A DNA stretch of 64,000 nt, taken from Saprospiraceae bacterium. GTDB lineage: Bacteria; Bacteroidota; Bacteroidia; Chitinophagales; Saprospiraceae. The notes beneath the pieces were generated by a model. That model saw nothing but the letters and a program-made list of their open reading frames with translations. It searched no databases and was not told the origin of the DNA. The position numbers were made by a program, and so were the translations under genes. Every line of letters starts with the position of its first letter. Position 1 is the first letter of the stretch. The stretch covers positions 1 to 64,000 of the forward strand of contig JADKGI010000010.1 of the NCBI GenBank assembly GCA_016722285.1, written 5' to 3'. This document shows positions 53,683 to 63,565 of the stretch, in pieces.

Positions 53683-55044
53683 TTATATAAATTTCTTTAC
53701 TTTCAAAATGCGACCTGTATGCCCGAAAAATTTTCTTGAATTACTTAATAAAGTTCCTGTAAGCTTACATTGAATCTGTTCAATTTCTTTGCTGAAGTGA
53801 TGAATAACCGGGATATGATTTAGTACCTTATAGGTAATTCTGTCATTGTTCAATGCTTCTAATTGAGTAATGCCACCCAGTATGGCAGAATTAACCAGGT
53901 TTAATACACCGCTGATTTGTTTTCTGATAAGATTTCTTCCGACGACAATATTTCCTGATTGTGATGAACCAGTGGATAATCTGATTTTTTGTAGTTTTTG
54001 CTCAGTTGTACCGTAAGATACCCATTGGGATATTTGTTCATATACTAAGGATGAGTTTACCAGTTTGTGATGAGAAAAGCCCGCAAACTCCCTGTGATTA
54101 CGCATTTCAAAAGCAAGTTTATGTTTCCCGTGAGACTGCCCTGTAGCGCTTTTTCTTCTTACAAGTGAATCTCCAAACCATTGACTTACAATATGGTCCG
54201 GATTTTTTGTTACAGTGCCTGTGATAAGATAATATTTTACATTTTTTGGAAGTGGAATTTCCATCTTATGATTTTGTAACAATGCATCTGGGTTATGATT
54301 TTTCCAATCCTCGTCTGTTATATAACCATACCTCAAATCTTTTATACCGGCACTGCGCAAATTGATGATATCCCCACTGATATTAGTATAAGATACAGGG
54401 ATCTTTTTTAAGATATTCGACACTATGTTTCCAAATTTCTCAAGTGGTGCACCCAGATGTGGAGTTCCCAAAAAAATTACTTTGTTTAGATACCTGACCC
54501 AGCCATAGTCCTGCAACGGCGCATAATAGCAAGCACTTCGGACTATCAATCCACCCATACTGTGAGCGATAAAAATTATTTCTTCTACCTTCACCGGATA
54601 TGTCCGCAACAGCGAATCTATTAGTTGCGAAAGCTCTTTTCCATTTTCTGATATGTGCCGTCCCGTGTTGTATCTTATATAAAATGGTGTATATCCAAAA
54701 TCAGTTTCAAGCTTATTGCCATAATTCGTACCGGCCTTATCAGCAAAATCCCAAACAGACTCATCATTTGTCAATCCATGTATTGATATACATATTTTGT
54801 TTGATGGATTCGGATATTCCTGATTGAAGCTCTCTTCAGAAAGGAAAATTGGCCGTTGATTTTTATAAAACTGCATCTGAACAGCAAGTTCGCTATTTTC
54901 ATTATGCAGGTAATCTCCTATGATACCATTAAGAATACCAATGCCTGTATCAGCACTTTTCTGAAAAGAAGTTTGAATTCCTATAATTTTATTGGTCGTT
55001 TTTTTCATAATTTCCATATATATCTGGCCATAATCATCCTGCAA
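53683..55044 (-). CDS. Alpha/beta-hydrolase, lipase/PGAP1-like
   Basis: The fold is recognisable from KICISIHGLTNDESVWDF (strand and oxyanion-hole HG), IIFIAHSMGGLIVRSACYYA (nucleophile elbow with Ser in HSMGG) and VIFLGTPHLGAPLEKFG, the PGAP1/lipase-like 'TPHxGAP' block. The catalytic histidine is probably in the GFSHHKLVNSS or REFAGFSHH segment. The N-terminal 75 residues and the C-terminal 100 are helical and unassigned. No signal peptide is evident. A lipid or ester substrate is likely but unknown. Confidence 0.8.
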   Translation of the reverse strand: MQDDYGQIYMEIMKKTTNKIIGIQTSFQKSADTGIGILNGIIGDYLHNENSELAVQMQFYKNQRPIFLSEESFNQEYPNPSNKICISIHGLTNDESVWDFADKAGTNYGNKLETDFGYTPFYIRYNTGRHISENGKELSQLIDSLLRTYPVKVEEIIFIAHSMGGLIVRSACYYAPLQDYGWVRYLNKVIFLGTPHLGAPLEKFGNIVSNILKKIPVSYTNISGDIINLRSAGIKDLRYGYITDEDWKNHNPDALLQNHKMEIPLPKNVKYYLITGTVTKNPDHIVSQWFGDSLVRRKSATGQSHGKHKLAFEMRNHREFAGFSHHKLVNSSLVYEQISQWVSYGTTEQKLQKIRLSTGSSQSGNIVVGRNLIRKQISGVLNLVNSAILGGITQLEALNNDRITYKVLNHIPVIHHFSKEIEQIQCKLTGTLLSNSRKFFGHTGRILKVKKFI

Positions 55045-55213
55045 ATATAAAAATGATCATCGGCTTTATCATTTATTAGATAGAATAATATAGTTTCACT
55101 TTTTTATTGCGATAAAATTAATACTTCGAAATAAGAAATAATAAGGGGCTACTGACGACTAATACTGTCCTTTCAAAATCAACTCCGGATATTCCAGAAC
55201 CCTGTATATTTCA

Positions 55214-55221
55214 TATCTTTG
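55214..55221 (+). promoter_or_regulatory. -7 box upstream of fmt
   Basis: TATCTTTG matches TAnnTTTG and lies 22 bp before the GTG start at 55244. Confidence 0.45.
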
Positions 55222-55243
55222 CGGCTGAATAAAAAAGATACAG

Positions 55244-56173
55244 GTGAAAATAATTTTTATGGGTACGCCACAATTTGCTGTTCCATCGCTGGATATACTT
55301 GTGAGAAATGGCTATAATGTAGTCGCCGTAGTAACGGCAAAAAACAATTACGGCGGCCGAGGTGGTAAGCAACTCATTGAATCACCAATTAAAAAATATG
55401 CTGACAATGCTAATATTCCCGTCTTACAACCCGACAAACTGAGATCACCCGACTTTCTAACTACCCTCAAATCATATGAAGCTGATCTTCAGATCGTGGT
55501 AGCATTCAGGATGCTACCGGAGTTGGTCTGGGATATGCCCAAATTAGGTACATTTAATCTGCACGGAAGTCTTCTTCCCAAATATCGGGGCGCGGCACCT
55601 ATCAATCATGCCATTATACAGGGAGAAACGGAAACGGGAGTGACTAGCTTTAAACTCAAGCATGAAATAGATACCGGAGATATATTATTACAAAAATCAA
55701 TCCCCATCTATAATGATGAAAATGCCGGTAGTCTGCATGACAGGATGATGATCGTTGCGGCAGATGTGGTACTTGCCACAGTTAGATTGATTGAGTCCGG
55801 AAAATACTCATTTGAAAAACAGCCTGAATCCATGTCCACCAAAGCACCTAAAATATTTCATGAAACTTGTCAGATTAATTTTAGTGAAACAGCCACGACT
55901 ATATATAATTTCATCCGTGGATTAAGTCCATATCCCGGGGCGTGGTTTACACTTGAAGGTAAAGAAATAAAGGTACTCAAGGCCGAAAAGGAATATTCTG
56001 AAGACAATCCTACCCCCGGCGAATTAAAAAGTGATCTTAAAAAGTATCTTAAAATCGGCTGCGAAGGCGGATACATCTCTTTGAAGGAAATAAAACCTGA
56101 AGGTAAAAAAATCATGTCAATATCAGAATTCCTAAACGGATGTAAGTACTTACCTGCTGATATTGAAATGTGA
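55244..56173 (+). CDS. fmt: Methionyl-tRNA formyltransferase
   Basis: The protein transfers a formyl group from 10-formyltetrahydrofolate to initiator methionyl-tRNA. The N-terminal MKIIFMGTPQFAVPSL and the catalytic block FNLHGSLLPKYRGAAPIN (Asn and His) plus HEIDTGDILLQ (Asp) define the GART-type domain; the C-terminal OB-like domain includes IRGLSPYPGAWFT. The start is GTG at 55244, since the N-terminal strand begins there. Length (309) is normal. Confidence 0.96.
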   Translation: MKIIFMGTPQFAVPSLDILVRNGYNVVAVVTAKNNYGGRGGKQLIESPIKKYADNANIPVLQPDKLRSPDFLTTLKSYEADLQIVVAFRMLPELVWDMPKLGTFNLHGSLLPKYRGAAPINHAIIQGETETGVTSFKLKHEIDTGDILLQKSIPIYNDENAGSLHDRMMIVAADVVLATVRLIESGKYSFEKQPESMSTKAPKIFHETCQINFSETATTIYNFIRGLSPYPGAWFTLEGKEIKVLKAEKEYSEDNPTPGELKSDLKKYLKIGCEGGYISLKEIKPEGKKIMSISEFLNGCKYLPADIEM

Positions 56174-56179
56174 TTTGTC

Positions 56180-56443
56180 TTATTGCCGAACTATTTTAAC
56201 TGGTTTAAAGTCATTTATTACTAAGAAATAAACACCCTGTTTCCAGGTGGCGCTATTAATTACAAATGTATGAAAATCAATTGTTCCTTCTGTTACTTTC
56301 TTACCCAGGATATCGAACACGGCAAAATGGCTATCCTTAATATCTGTTTCATCAAGTCTGACGTGTACCTCATTTGTTGCCGGATTTGGATAAACAGATA
56401 CTTTATTTTCAAATGTTGAGCTTACAGATGATGAAATGATCAT
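56180..56443 (-). CDS. Type A T9SS sorting domain, end of the anchor-B protein (frame-shifted)
   Basis: This is the C-terminal sorting domain of the upstream gene: VSVYPNPATNEVHVRL, AVFDILGKKVTEGTI and WKQGVYFLVINDFKPVKIVR are the hallmarks of the type A Por secretion signal. The frame is open upstream through FFVSEMIISS and would join the larger ORF if the six-T run near 56453 (minus strand) had seven. It directs export by type IX secretion and is cleaved at the surface. Confidence 0.8.
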   Translation of the reverse strand: MIISSSVSSTFENKVSVYPNPATNEVHVRLDETDIKDSHFAVFDILGKKVTEGTIDFHTFVINSATWKQGVYFLVINDFKPVKIVRQ

Positions 56444-58557
56444 TTCCGATACAAAAAATGATCAAAGCCCGCTTCCACAATATGATCCTGATTTGAAGAG
56501 GGATCTGATGCTATCACTTTCAGTCTCATAATTGATGATGGCAAGATAAATTTATTAACTTCGAGATTTCTGATTCTTAGCCATCCGTTAGTCCTTCCAA
56601 ATATTTTGTCCACTACTACTTCTTTCTGACCGTTAGAAAGTTCAATAATAATAGTATCATTATCAGAAGTTGCTTCGCTGTTATTGTAGAACCAAACATC
56701 GTAGTTAAGTGCCGGATTTAAATAATTAGTCAAATCCATTAAAGGAGATATCAGTTCTGTACTTCCGTTGTCCACGTCATCACATGCAGCACCAGGCATG
56801 CCATTTCCTGTCACATATGCTATCCTACCCTCATCATCAGAGTCAGAGTCCGGATTTGCCTTCTGCCCGGTATCGGAATCTGTACCACGAGGGTAAGCCC
56901 TTACCCAACTTCCTGAAACATTTGAAGTATTGATAACTGACCATCCCAGATCGTTCTCAAAGTTATCATCATATCCGACTTCAAGCACCCTATCTACCTT
57001 CAGTGTTGAGTCTATAGCCAAATCAAAGTCATGGATTGTGCTATTTTTATATCCCCACTTGCTGATAAATATGGCATACCTACCGGTCATAACCCCGGCT
57101 TTATAACCAATATTTCCAGTGGTCTGAAAGGAAGATTGGGTCCCGTCACCTTCAAATAATGCTTTCGCAACCAAGTAATCTCCACCTTTATCTTTGATGT
57201 CAATGTCTATATTCAATAAACTCCTGGGCTTCAACATCACATTTAATATAGTGACTTCGCCATTGATAAGCTGGACCGTCACTTCTTTGCTTTCGTAATC
57301 CGGATGTGTAATTCTGACTTTAAATGAGCCTGAGAATGCCAAACCTGTTTTATACTCCCCGGATGGGCCAGTCAATTTGTTGTTGATCTGTTCAGATAAA
57401 ATTTCAATGATAGCATTGGGAATAGCTGATCCATTGGTACTGATTATTTTTCCTTCAAGATAGCTGGCTCGCTTGTAATCCACCTTTACGACAAAAAGAC
57501 CATTATTGATATCGCTGCCATAAATTATATCAGAATCTGTAAACGGAAAGGCACCCCAACAGCCGTAAAAACCACTTTGACAAATTCTCTGGTCTTCCCA
57601 TGTGTCAAAATAAGCTATTTCGACAAGATTGTCAGGTTTATGCGCATCAATTACCCTTAGGCCATCGGTGTACCAACTTGTGATAAGAAATCCATTGTAG
57701 TAATGGGTATTGTGAGGAATGACTCCATCATTTTCTCTTTCAATAGGTCTGAATTTATCCAAAAATCTGATATTGCTCAGATCGGTGATGTCATATGCTT
57801 CCACATATGCCCCTGATTTCTCATCGGTAGTAAATACATATTTACCATCATCAGAAACCCAGGCATTGTGTGTAAAAGATCTTGAAGTTGGCTGGCTGGC
57901 CAGTAAATTAGGTTTTGAGCGATTGCGAATATCATAGATACCTAATCTACCTTCATACAATTCTGAAGAATATAAAGTATCTCCCCTAACAAAAATGTCA
58001 TGTGAATAATATAAGTCTTCAGACCCTGCAAATACAGGAAGTTTTGGATCAGGCTTCAGATCAAATATGAGCACACCCCGTTTGCTTATGTTGCACCCGG
58101 CAAGATACATATTTCCCTTTTCGTCAATATACAGGTTATGGCATCTCTGCAATTCTGAGTTTATGTCCGTCCCCAATGTAAGTTTTGGTTTGAAATTCAA
58201 GTGTGAAATTTCAAGAGGAGCTTTAGTCATATCAATGATTACCACCCCGCCTGTTCCCTGATCTGCAGTGACATATACGTGGTTGTTGTAAGATTTTATA
58301 TCTCTCCAGAGTGATGCGTCGCCTGGAGCCTGATATCTTAACTGTGGCTTTTGAGGATCTTCAAGCGAAAAAATACTCACCTTAGTTCTACTTCCAACAA
58401 TGGCATATTTTATGCCCCCTCCGGTAAATCCCCAAATATCTGAGCAGTTTTCATTAAATGGTACATTTGATAATAATTCTGTATTAAATGCCAGCTTTTG
58501 AGCAAATAAATTTATTGTAAAACTCAATATAATCAGAATATTAAATGTGCGTTTCAA
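56440..58557 (-). CDS. Choice-of-anchor B family surface protein
   Basis: A signal peptide (MKRTFNILIILSFTINLFAQ) is followed by LVIVP-repeat-like beta-propeller segments characteristic of choice-of-anchor B proteins (HNLYIDEKGNMYLAGCN, DLYYSHDIFVRGDTLYSSEL, THNAWVSDDGKYVFTTDEKS). A carboxypeptidase-like domain (GKIISTNGSAIPNAIIEIL) and a jelly-roll-like domain come next. It ends VEAGFDHFLYRK in a shifted frame; the sorting domain follows in the next ORF, for about 792 residues in all. It is a secreted, surface-attached protein of unknown binding partner. Confidence 0.85.
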   Translation of the reverse strand: MKRTFNILIILSFTINLFAQKLAFNTELLSNVPFNENCSDIWGFTGGGIKYAIVGSRTKVSIFSLEDPQKPQLRYQAPGDASLWRDIKSYNNHVYVTADQGTGGVVIIDMTKAPLEISHLNFKPKLTLGTDINSELQRCHNLYIDEKGNMYLAGCNISKRGVLIFDLKPDPKLPVFAGSEDLYYSHDIFVRGDTLYSSELYEGRLGIYDIRNRSKPNLLASQPTSRSFTHNAWVSDDGKYVFTTDEKSGAYVEAYDITDLSNIRFLDKFRPIERENDGVIPHNTHYYNGFLITSWYTDGLRVIDAHKPDNLVEIAYFDTWEDQRICQSGFYGCWGAFPFTDSDIIYGSDINNGLFVVKVDYKRASYLEGKIISTNGSAIPNAIIEILSEQINNKLTGPSGEYKTGLAFSGSFKVRITHPDYESKEVTVQLINGEVTILNVMLKPRSLLNIDIDIKDKGGDYLVAKALFEGDGTQSSFQTTGNIGYKAGVMTGRYAIFISKWGYKNSTIHDFDLAIDSTLKVDRVLEVGYDDNFENDLGWSVINTSNVSGSWVRAYPRGTDSDTGQKANPDSDSDDEGRIAYVTGNGMPGAACDDVDNGSTELISPLMDLTNYLNPALNYDVWFYNNSEATSDNDTIIIELSNGQKEVVVDKIFGRTNGWLRIRNLEVNKFILPSSIMRLKVIASDPSSNQDHIVEAGFDHFLYRK

Positions 58558-58682
58558 TCGAATGATGCTTGATCAGTAAAAAAATCAGAAATAAATTCTA
58601 TCAGAACATAATATACCTAATTAACAAGTTACAAAGTAGCCCAGTTAACATCCTATCATACAAATCAAAAAACATTTTTGTT

Positions 58683-59402
58683 TTAAAAATATTTCAAAAA
58701 TATCAATTCCTGCTCGCTCAGAAATCTGGACCATCCCCTTTTAAGGTCCTTTTTAGTCAGCCCATGTATAAAAGTCCTGTCCGCCCGCTCAACTTTATAT
58801 CCAAATGAAGAGAACAAATCAATTAAGTCTTTGTCTGTTCCTGATAACATTTCTACACCCACAGTCCTATCCGACTTACTGTCCAGCAATGACATACCTG
58901 TAAGATCAAGAGACGATGCTCGTGGTGCATTAATGATGTCTGTGATGGTTTTATCATCGATGGATTTATCAAGCTGGACTTCAAAAACGATTTTTGATTT
59001 TTTTGATGATTCAATATATTTTGCTATCAAATCTTCATCATTGGTCAGAATTGTAAGCCCACTACTGGAATCCAAAATTGGAAAAATCTGGCTAAGATCT
59101 TTATCCGTTTTCTTTTTGATCAAATCTGCAATGGAAGGCTTATGCAATATTACATTTTGGCTATGTGAAATGTCTCTCGGTTTGTTCAGAAGGATGTACT
59201 CATATTTTTTTTCAGGGATTATTGTTTTTCCCTTATAAGTAATGACATCATTGTCTTGTACCTCGTAAAATGGCTCTTTATGAATGGTACCATTGACCAG
59301 AATCAGTCCCTTTTTGATCAGGTCAACAGCTTCTTTTCTTGTGGAGATACCACATTTTGAAATATACTTGTTGAGTCTTAATATTTCTTCGTTTTCGGAC
59401 AT
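58683..59402 (-). CDS. RsuA/RluF-family pseudouridine synthase (atypical)
   Basis: An S4 RNA-binding domain (LRLNKYISKCGISTRKEAVD, ILVNG) precedes a pseudouridine synthase domain (EYILLNKPRDISHSQN, FEVQLDKSIDDKTITDI, ADRTFIHGL). The family's catalytic motif is normally GRLDxxTxGLLLLTND; here it reads PILDSSSGLTILTND, keeping the aspartate but lacking the Gly-Arg before it. The KxGY-type ending (RWSRFLSEQELIFL) is present. It probably modifies rRNA or tRNA, but activity is less certain than for standard members. Confidence 0.8.
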   Translation of the reverse strand: MSENEEILRLNKYISKCGISTRKEAVDLIKKGLILVNGTIHKEPFYEVQDNDVITYKGKTIIPEKKYEYILLNKPRDISHSQNVILHKPSIADLIKKKTDKDLSQIFPILDSSSGLTILTNDEDLIAKYIESSKKSKIVFEVQLDKSIDDKTITDIINAPRASSLDLTGMSLLDSKSDRTVGVEMLSGTDKDLIDLFSSFGYKVERADRTFIHGLTKKDLKRGWSRFLSEQELIFLKYF

Positions 59403-59571
59403 ATCAGAAACTCAATTAAAAGTTTTAATAAAATATATTTAGTTGCAAATCAATATTTGGGATTACTGGCGATAAAATCTTGAAAGAACTGAGCAGGTCA
59501 AATTTGTTAAATATTTTGAAGTCAGGTTAATAAATCATTGATATTGATGCAATAAAAAATTTAATCATACT

Positions 59572-61128
59572 CTAGAATGGAATGTCCAATCCATCATTTT
59601 CGTCTATCAAATTTTCGGGACTGTCTTTGACCTCACTATTCATCTTGGATGGCCTGGTGATGATACCTCCTGCTCCAAATGGATTTACATTAAATACATC
59701 ATTCAGGTCATTACTAAATCCTCCTGCGCCAGGGTCTTCAAATTTGACAAAGTGAGGTACAAATCTGAGATTTACCGTACCTAAACCTCCATTTCTATGC
59801 TTAGCAATAATTATTTCAGTGAGATCATTTGGCGTATCGAGGTCACCTTCACCTACTCCGTAATAACTGGGGCGGTAAATGAAAGATACTATATCTGCAT
59901 CCTGTTCTATGGCACCGGATTCTCTCAAATCTGAAAGCTGTGGTCGTTTTTCTCCCCCTCTGCTCTCGACAGCTCTGGACAACTGTGATAAGGCAATAAC
60001 CGGAATATGCAATTCCTTTGCCAGTCCTTTTAACGCCCTCGAAATAGAAGAAATTTCCTGTTCCCGGTTACCTCTTTTATCATTTGGTGCTCCGGCCATA
60101 AGTTGAAGATAATCTATTACAACCATCCCAATATTATGGTTTTGCTTGAGGCGGCGGCATTTGGCCCTCAATTCAAATATATTGATACCCGGTGTATCAT
60201 CAATAAATATTGGGAGGGTGGCTAACTTATCCACTGCCGTGTGTAGTTTTCGCCATTCGTATTCTTCTAATTGACCGTTTCTGAGTTTACTGGAATTAAT
60301 CTCTGCTTCCATAGAAATCAATCTTTGTACAAGCTGAACATTAGCCATCTCCAAAGAGAAAAAAGCTATTGCTTTGCCAGTTTCAGCTGCATTTTTTGCC
60401 AAAGACAATGTAAAAGCGGTTTTACCCATGCCCGGCCGGGCTGCCATAATGATCAGATCAGAGGGCTGCCATCCGTTGGTAATTTTATCCAGTTCTGTAA
60501 ATCCGGTTGTTACACCTGTGGTATCAGAGCCTTTCTGACTTACTGCTTCAATTTCCTTTTGGGCTTTTAATGCCAGACTGGAGAGCGATTCATAGCCTGT
60601 ATTCAAGTTTTGATCAGTGATGTCATACAATCCTCTTTCAGCTTCATCAAGGAGTTCCAGGACATCCTTGGTATCTTCAAATGAGTCATGAATGATCTGA
60701 GTACTTACCCGAATCAATTCCCGTTGAATGTATTTTTGAGCAATTATCCTGGCATGAAATTCAATATTGGCTGCAGATCCTACTTTGTTGGTAAGTTCCA
60801 TCAGGTAGGTGATGCCTCCCACCTGTTCAAGTATAGCCGTTTTTTTTAATGCTTCGTGTACTGTAAGAAGATCTATCGGCTGCGATTTGCCAAAAAGATC
60901 GGACATGACCCCAAAAATGGTTTGATGCTTATCCAAATAAAAACTCTCTTTTCGGAGAATTTCAATAATGAAGGGAAACCCATCTCTATCTATCATAATA
61001 GCTCCTAATACAGCCTCTTCAAGTGGAATGGCCTGTGGCTGAACCCGTCCGTAAATGAGATCTGAATCTGCTTTGGAAGGAGTAAGTCTCCCTGAAATGG
61101 CTTTAAGTGTATTTTGATAGTCTGCCAT
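59572..61128 (-). CDS. dnaB: Replicative DNA helicase DnaB
   Basis: The N-terminal domain (PLEEAVLGAIMIDRDGFPFI) binds primase and the C-terminal RecA-like motor contains Walker A AARPGMGKTAFTLSL with lysine at about residue 236, Walker B MVVIDYLQLM, and the family block LSQLSRAVESRGGEKRPQLS. The 518-residue length is usual. As a hexamer it unwinds DNA at the replication fork. Its upstream gap contains DnaA-box-like sites. Confidence 0.97.
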   Translation of the reverse strand: MADYQNTLKAISGRLTPSKADSDLIYGRVQPQAIPLEEAVLGAIMIDRDGFPFIIEILRKESFYLDKHQTIFGVMSDLFGKSQPIDLLTVHEALKKTAILEQVGGITYLMELTNKVGSAANIEFHARIIAQKYIQRELIRVSTQIIHDSFEDTKDVLELLDEAERGLYDITDQNLNTGYESLSSLALKAQKEIEAVSQKGSDTTGVTTGFTELDKITNGWQPSDLIIMAARPGMGKTAFTLSLAKNAAETGKAIAFFSLEMANVQLVQRLISMEAEINSSKLRNGQLEEYEWRKLHTAVDKLATLPIFIDDTPGINIFELRAKCRRLKQNHNIGMVVIDYLQLMAGAPNDKRGNREQEISSISRALKGLAKELHIPVIALSQLSRAVESRGGEKRPQLSDLRESGAIEQDADIVSFIYRPSYYGVGEGDLDTPNDLTEIIIAKHRNGGLGTVNLRFVPHFVKFEDPGAGGFSNDLNDVFNVNPFGAGGIITRPSKMNSEVKDSPENLIDENDGLDIPF

Positions 61129-61651
61129 GAATTAAATGAGATCGTATGATAAAAATTTATAATGACAAAGGTAATTACATCTTTCAAATATAAAAATTTT
61201 AATATTTGATAACATTGTGGATAAATTGTGCATTTCCACTAAAACCTGTGGAAAACTAATTTTAACATTATTTAACCTAATCAGGGCGTTCGATATAACT
61301 AAAACAAATATAATAATTATATCGCAAAAAATAACATATATTTTTTTTATAATGTATTGATTTTTCCTGATATGCTAAATTGATATACTGACATATTATA
61401 TAAATTTATAATGTATATAATTTAAAAACAGTTTTCCTGCCTCTTTAAAAGGTATAAAAACAAAAATTATCAGATAGTTTACTGAATAATAAATTGTGGA
61501 TATCTATTTATATATTTATTTTCATAATATAAAATATTTTGTTTTCTCCATATTACTTGTATGAAAATTTGCAAACAATATTCTCAAAATAGTTTAGTAC
61601 CATACTTGTAATGACTTAGTGCAGATTCACTCAATGGTACATGTTTCTGAC
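61129..61651. other. AT-rich gap with DnaA-box-like sites (possible replication origin)
   Basis: Three 9-mers in the same orientation resemble the DnaA box TGTGGATAA: a perfect one at 61216-61224, TGTGGAAAA at 61247-61255 and TGTGGATAT at 61495-61503. Between them the DNA is extremely AT-rich (61300-61470), as in an unwinding element. dnaB adjoins. No dnaA, gyrB or parAB gene is in view, so this could also be an ordinary promoter region or a DnaA-regulated one. Confidence 0.4.
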
Positions 61652-63553
61652 CTAATTTGCATTGAAGCTATTATGTATCATATTATGGTTGAATTTCTGA
61701 ATATATTTTAGCATATTATCTCTGGAAGCCGAAATAGACTGTTCAATGCCTGTTATTGATGTTAAATTGTTTTGAATATCGGGATCTTTGTTCCAATCAT
61801 AGATTCCTGTAATTTTCTCACGGTCAAATTGAAGATAATATTTAGCGTCAATATAGTGGTAAATCCCTGCATGATACACTATGGTGCTTTTCTCGCACGT
61901 ATCGGAAAACAAGTCTTTACCTAAAGCAACATAACCATTACGAGCGCCTATCCAATTGAGTACTGTTGGCATAATGTCAATCTGTGCCGCAATCTGATTC
62001 GAAACCCCTTTAAATATTCCTTTTGGGCTAAAAAATATGATAGGTACCCTAAAATCATCCATTTTACTACCTTGCCTTATACCAGGGCCTGTATGGTCTG
62101 CAGTAATGACAAACAGCGTATTTTTATACCAGGCTTGCTTCTTAGCTTCTTCAAAAAAGCGAGAAATAGCAAAATCTTCGTATTTGAGCATCCCTTTGAC
62201 TGGGTGGCCCTCAGTTGCAAATACATTTTCATACTCTACAGGTAATCGAAATGGTGAATGAGGATTCATCGATAAGACTCCTGCGACAAAAGGTTCACGA
62301 AGGGCAGATATTTCATCAGCCATAAATGGAAAAAATTTATGATCCCATATACCCCAGGTCCCATCAAAATCTCCCTGATCAGGATAATCCTCCTTTCCAA
62401 AATACCTGTCAAATCCTGTCATAGCACAAAAGGAGCTAAACCCCATGGTGCCGGTAGTTCCAGCATGAAAAAAAGCAGAAGAGTAATCGTCACTTTTTAG
62501 TATTGAGGCAAAACTGTTTACCCGATTTGTAGAATATCTGGAAAAAATAAATGCTTCTTCCATCATTGAAGGAAGGGATGCAAGGACAGCTGGTACACCC
62601 TGAACTGACTCCCTTGCATTCGCAAAAGCGTTATTGAATACAAGACTTTCATTCATAAGCGAATCTAAAAATGGGGTTTCTACTGTCCCACCAAATCTCT
62701 TCAAATAAGCTTTTGACAAGCTTTCTACCATAATAATCACTACATTTGGCTTATTAGTTACCGTACCCTGAAGGTGGGGCGGGTATGTACCCGACTGGCA
62801 TGAATTAAAAGAATCCGGGGAAAAATAACTGACTTCTTCTAATTTGCTCTTACCCCAGGTTTGGAGAAAAGAAAAAGGCGAATTTAGTACAGCAGCGCCA
62901 TTGGTGACTCCAGCTGCATCCGACGCCTGAATCACACTGATCGGCCTCAATTGTATGCCACCCCGTGCAGCGATGATCGATAACCCTGCAACTAAAAATG
63001 GATATATGACAGAATGATAAGTGAATTTAATTTCTTCGGTTCGATTCAGAAATTTCTTAAATTCATGCTTGTACACTCTGACCAAAATATATGTGATGGC
63101 CCCAAATAATAACCAAACAGGTAAATATTGGATAAAAAATGTAGGTAGCAGATTAAATAATTCATTTCCTTTTTGTCCGTTTACAAATAAAACTACATCT
63201 GATTGCATACGCTTCAGAACAAATGGAAAATAAACAATGTCGATACAGTTTAGAAATATGAAAAATATATTGAAGGTCAGAAACAGAAATTGTAAAAAGA
63301 TGCTTACTCTGCGGTTTATCAGGTATCGAACCGGCAATAAATGCAATAAAATGAAAAAAATATTGATCAGTATGATGGATGAAATATCAAAACGAAATCC
63401 ATATAAAATAACGCTAATCCAGGTTTGACTACTGTGCATATCCAGATCACTATAATTGTATATCGCAAATCCAATCCTGCAAATGGTGTACATTAGCAAA
63501 AGCCACAGTAATAACCGCAATATAAAACCGGATCTGACTTTAAATTCTTTCAT
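61652..63553 (-). CDS. LTA-synthase-like membrane sulfatase
   Basis: Five N-terminal membrane helices (about residues 10-210, including WISVILYGFRFDISSIILIN) precede a periplasmic alkaline-phosphatase-type domain. The nucleophile region is VVIIMVESLSKAYLKRFGGT, with metal ligands later in FVITADHTGPG and in SMNPHSPFRLP. This is the architecture of LtaS, phosphoglycerol or phosphoethanolamine transferases. In Gram-negative Bacteroidota these enzymes probably modify lipids or surface glycans and do not make lipoteichoic acid. A second gene of the same family lies directly upstream (12 bp). Confidence 0.88.
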   Translation of the reverse strand: MKEFKVRSGFILRLLLWLLLMYTICRIGFAIYNYSDLDMHSSQTWISVILYGFRFDISSIILINIFFILLHLLPVRYLINRRVSIFLQFLFLTFNIFFIFLNCIDIVYFPFVLKRMQSDVVLFVNGQKGNELFNLLPTFFIQYLPVWLLFGAITYILVRVYKHEFKKFLNRTEEIKFTYHSVIYPFLVAGLSIIAARGGIQLRPISVIQASDAAGVTNGAAVLNSPFSFLQTWGKSKLEEVSYFSPDSFNSCQSGTYPPHLQGTVTNKPNVVIIMVESLSKAYLKRFGGTVETPFLDSLMNESLVFNNAFANARESVQGVPAVLASLPSMMEEAFIFSRYSTNRVNSFASILKSDDYSSAFFHAGTTGTMGFSSFCAMTGFDRYFGKEDYPDQGDFDGTWGIWDHKFFPFMADEISALREPFVAGVLSMNPHSPFRLPVEYENVFATEGHPVKGMLKYEDFAISRFFEEAKKQAWYKNTLFVITADHTGPGIRQGSKMDDFRVPIIFFSPKGIFKGVSNQIAAQIDIMPTVLNWIGARNGYVALGKDLFSDTCEKSTIVYHAGIYHYIDAKYYLQFDREKITGIYDWNKDPDIQNNLTSITGIEQSISASRDNMLKYIQKFNHNMIHNSFNAN

Positions 63554-63565
63554 GAATTTCAGAAA

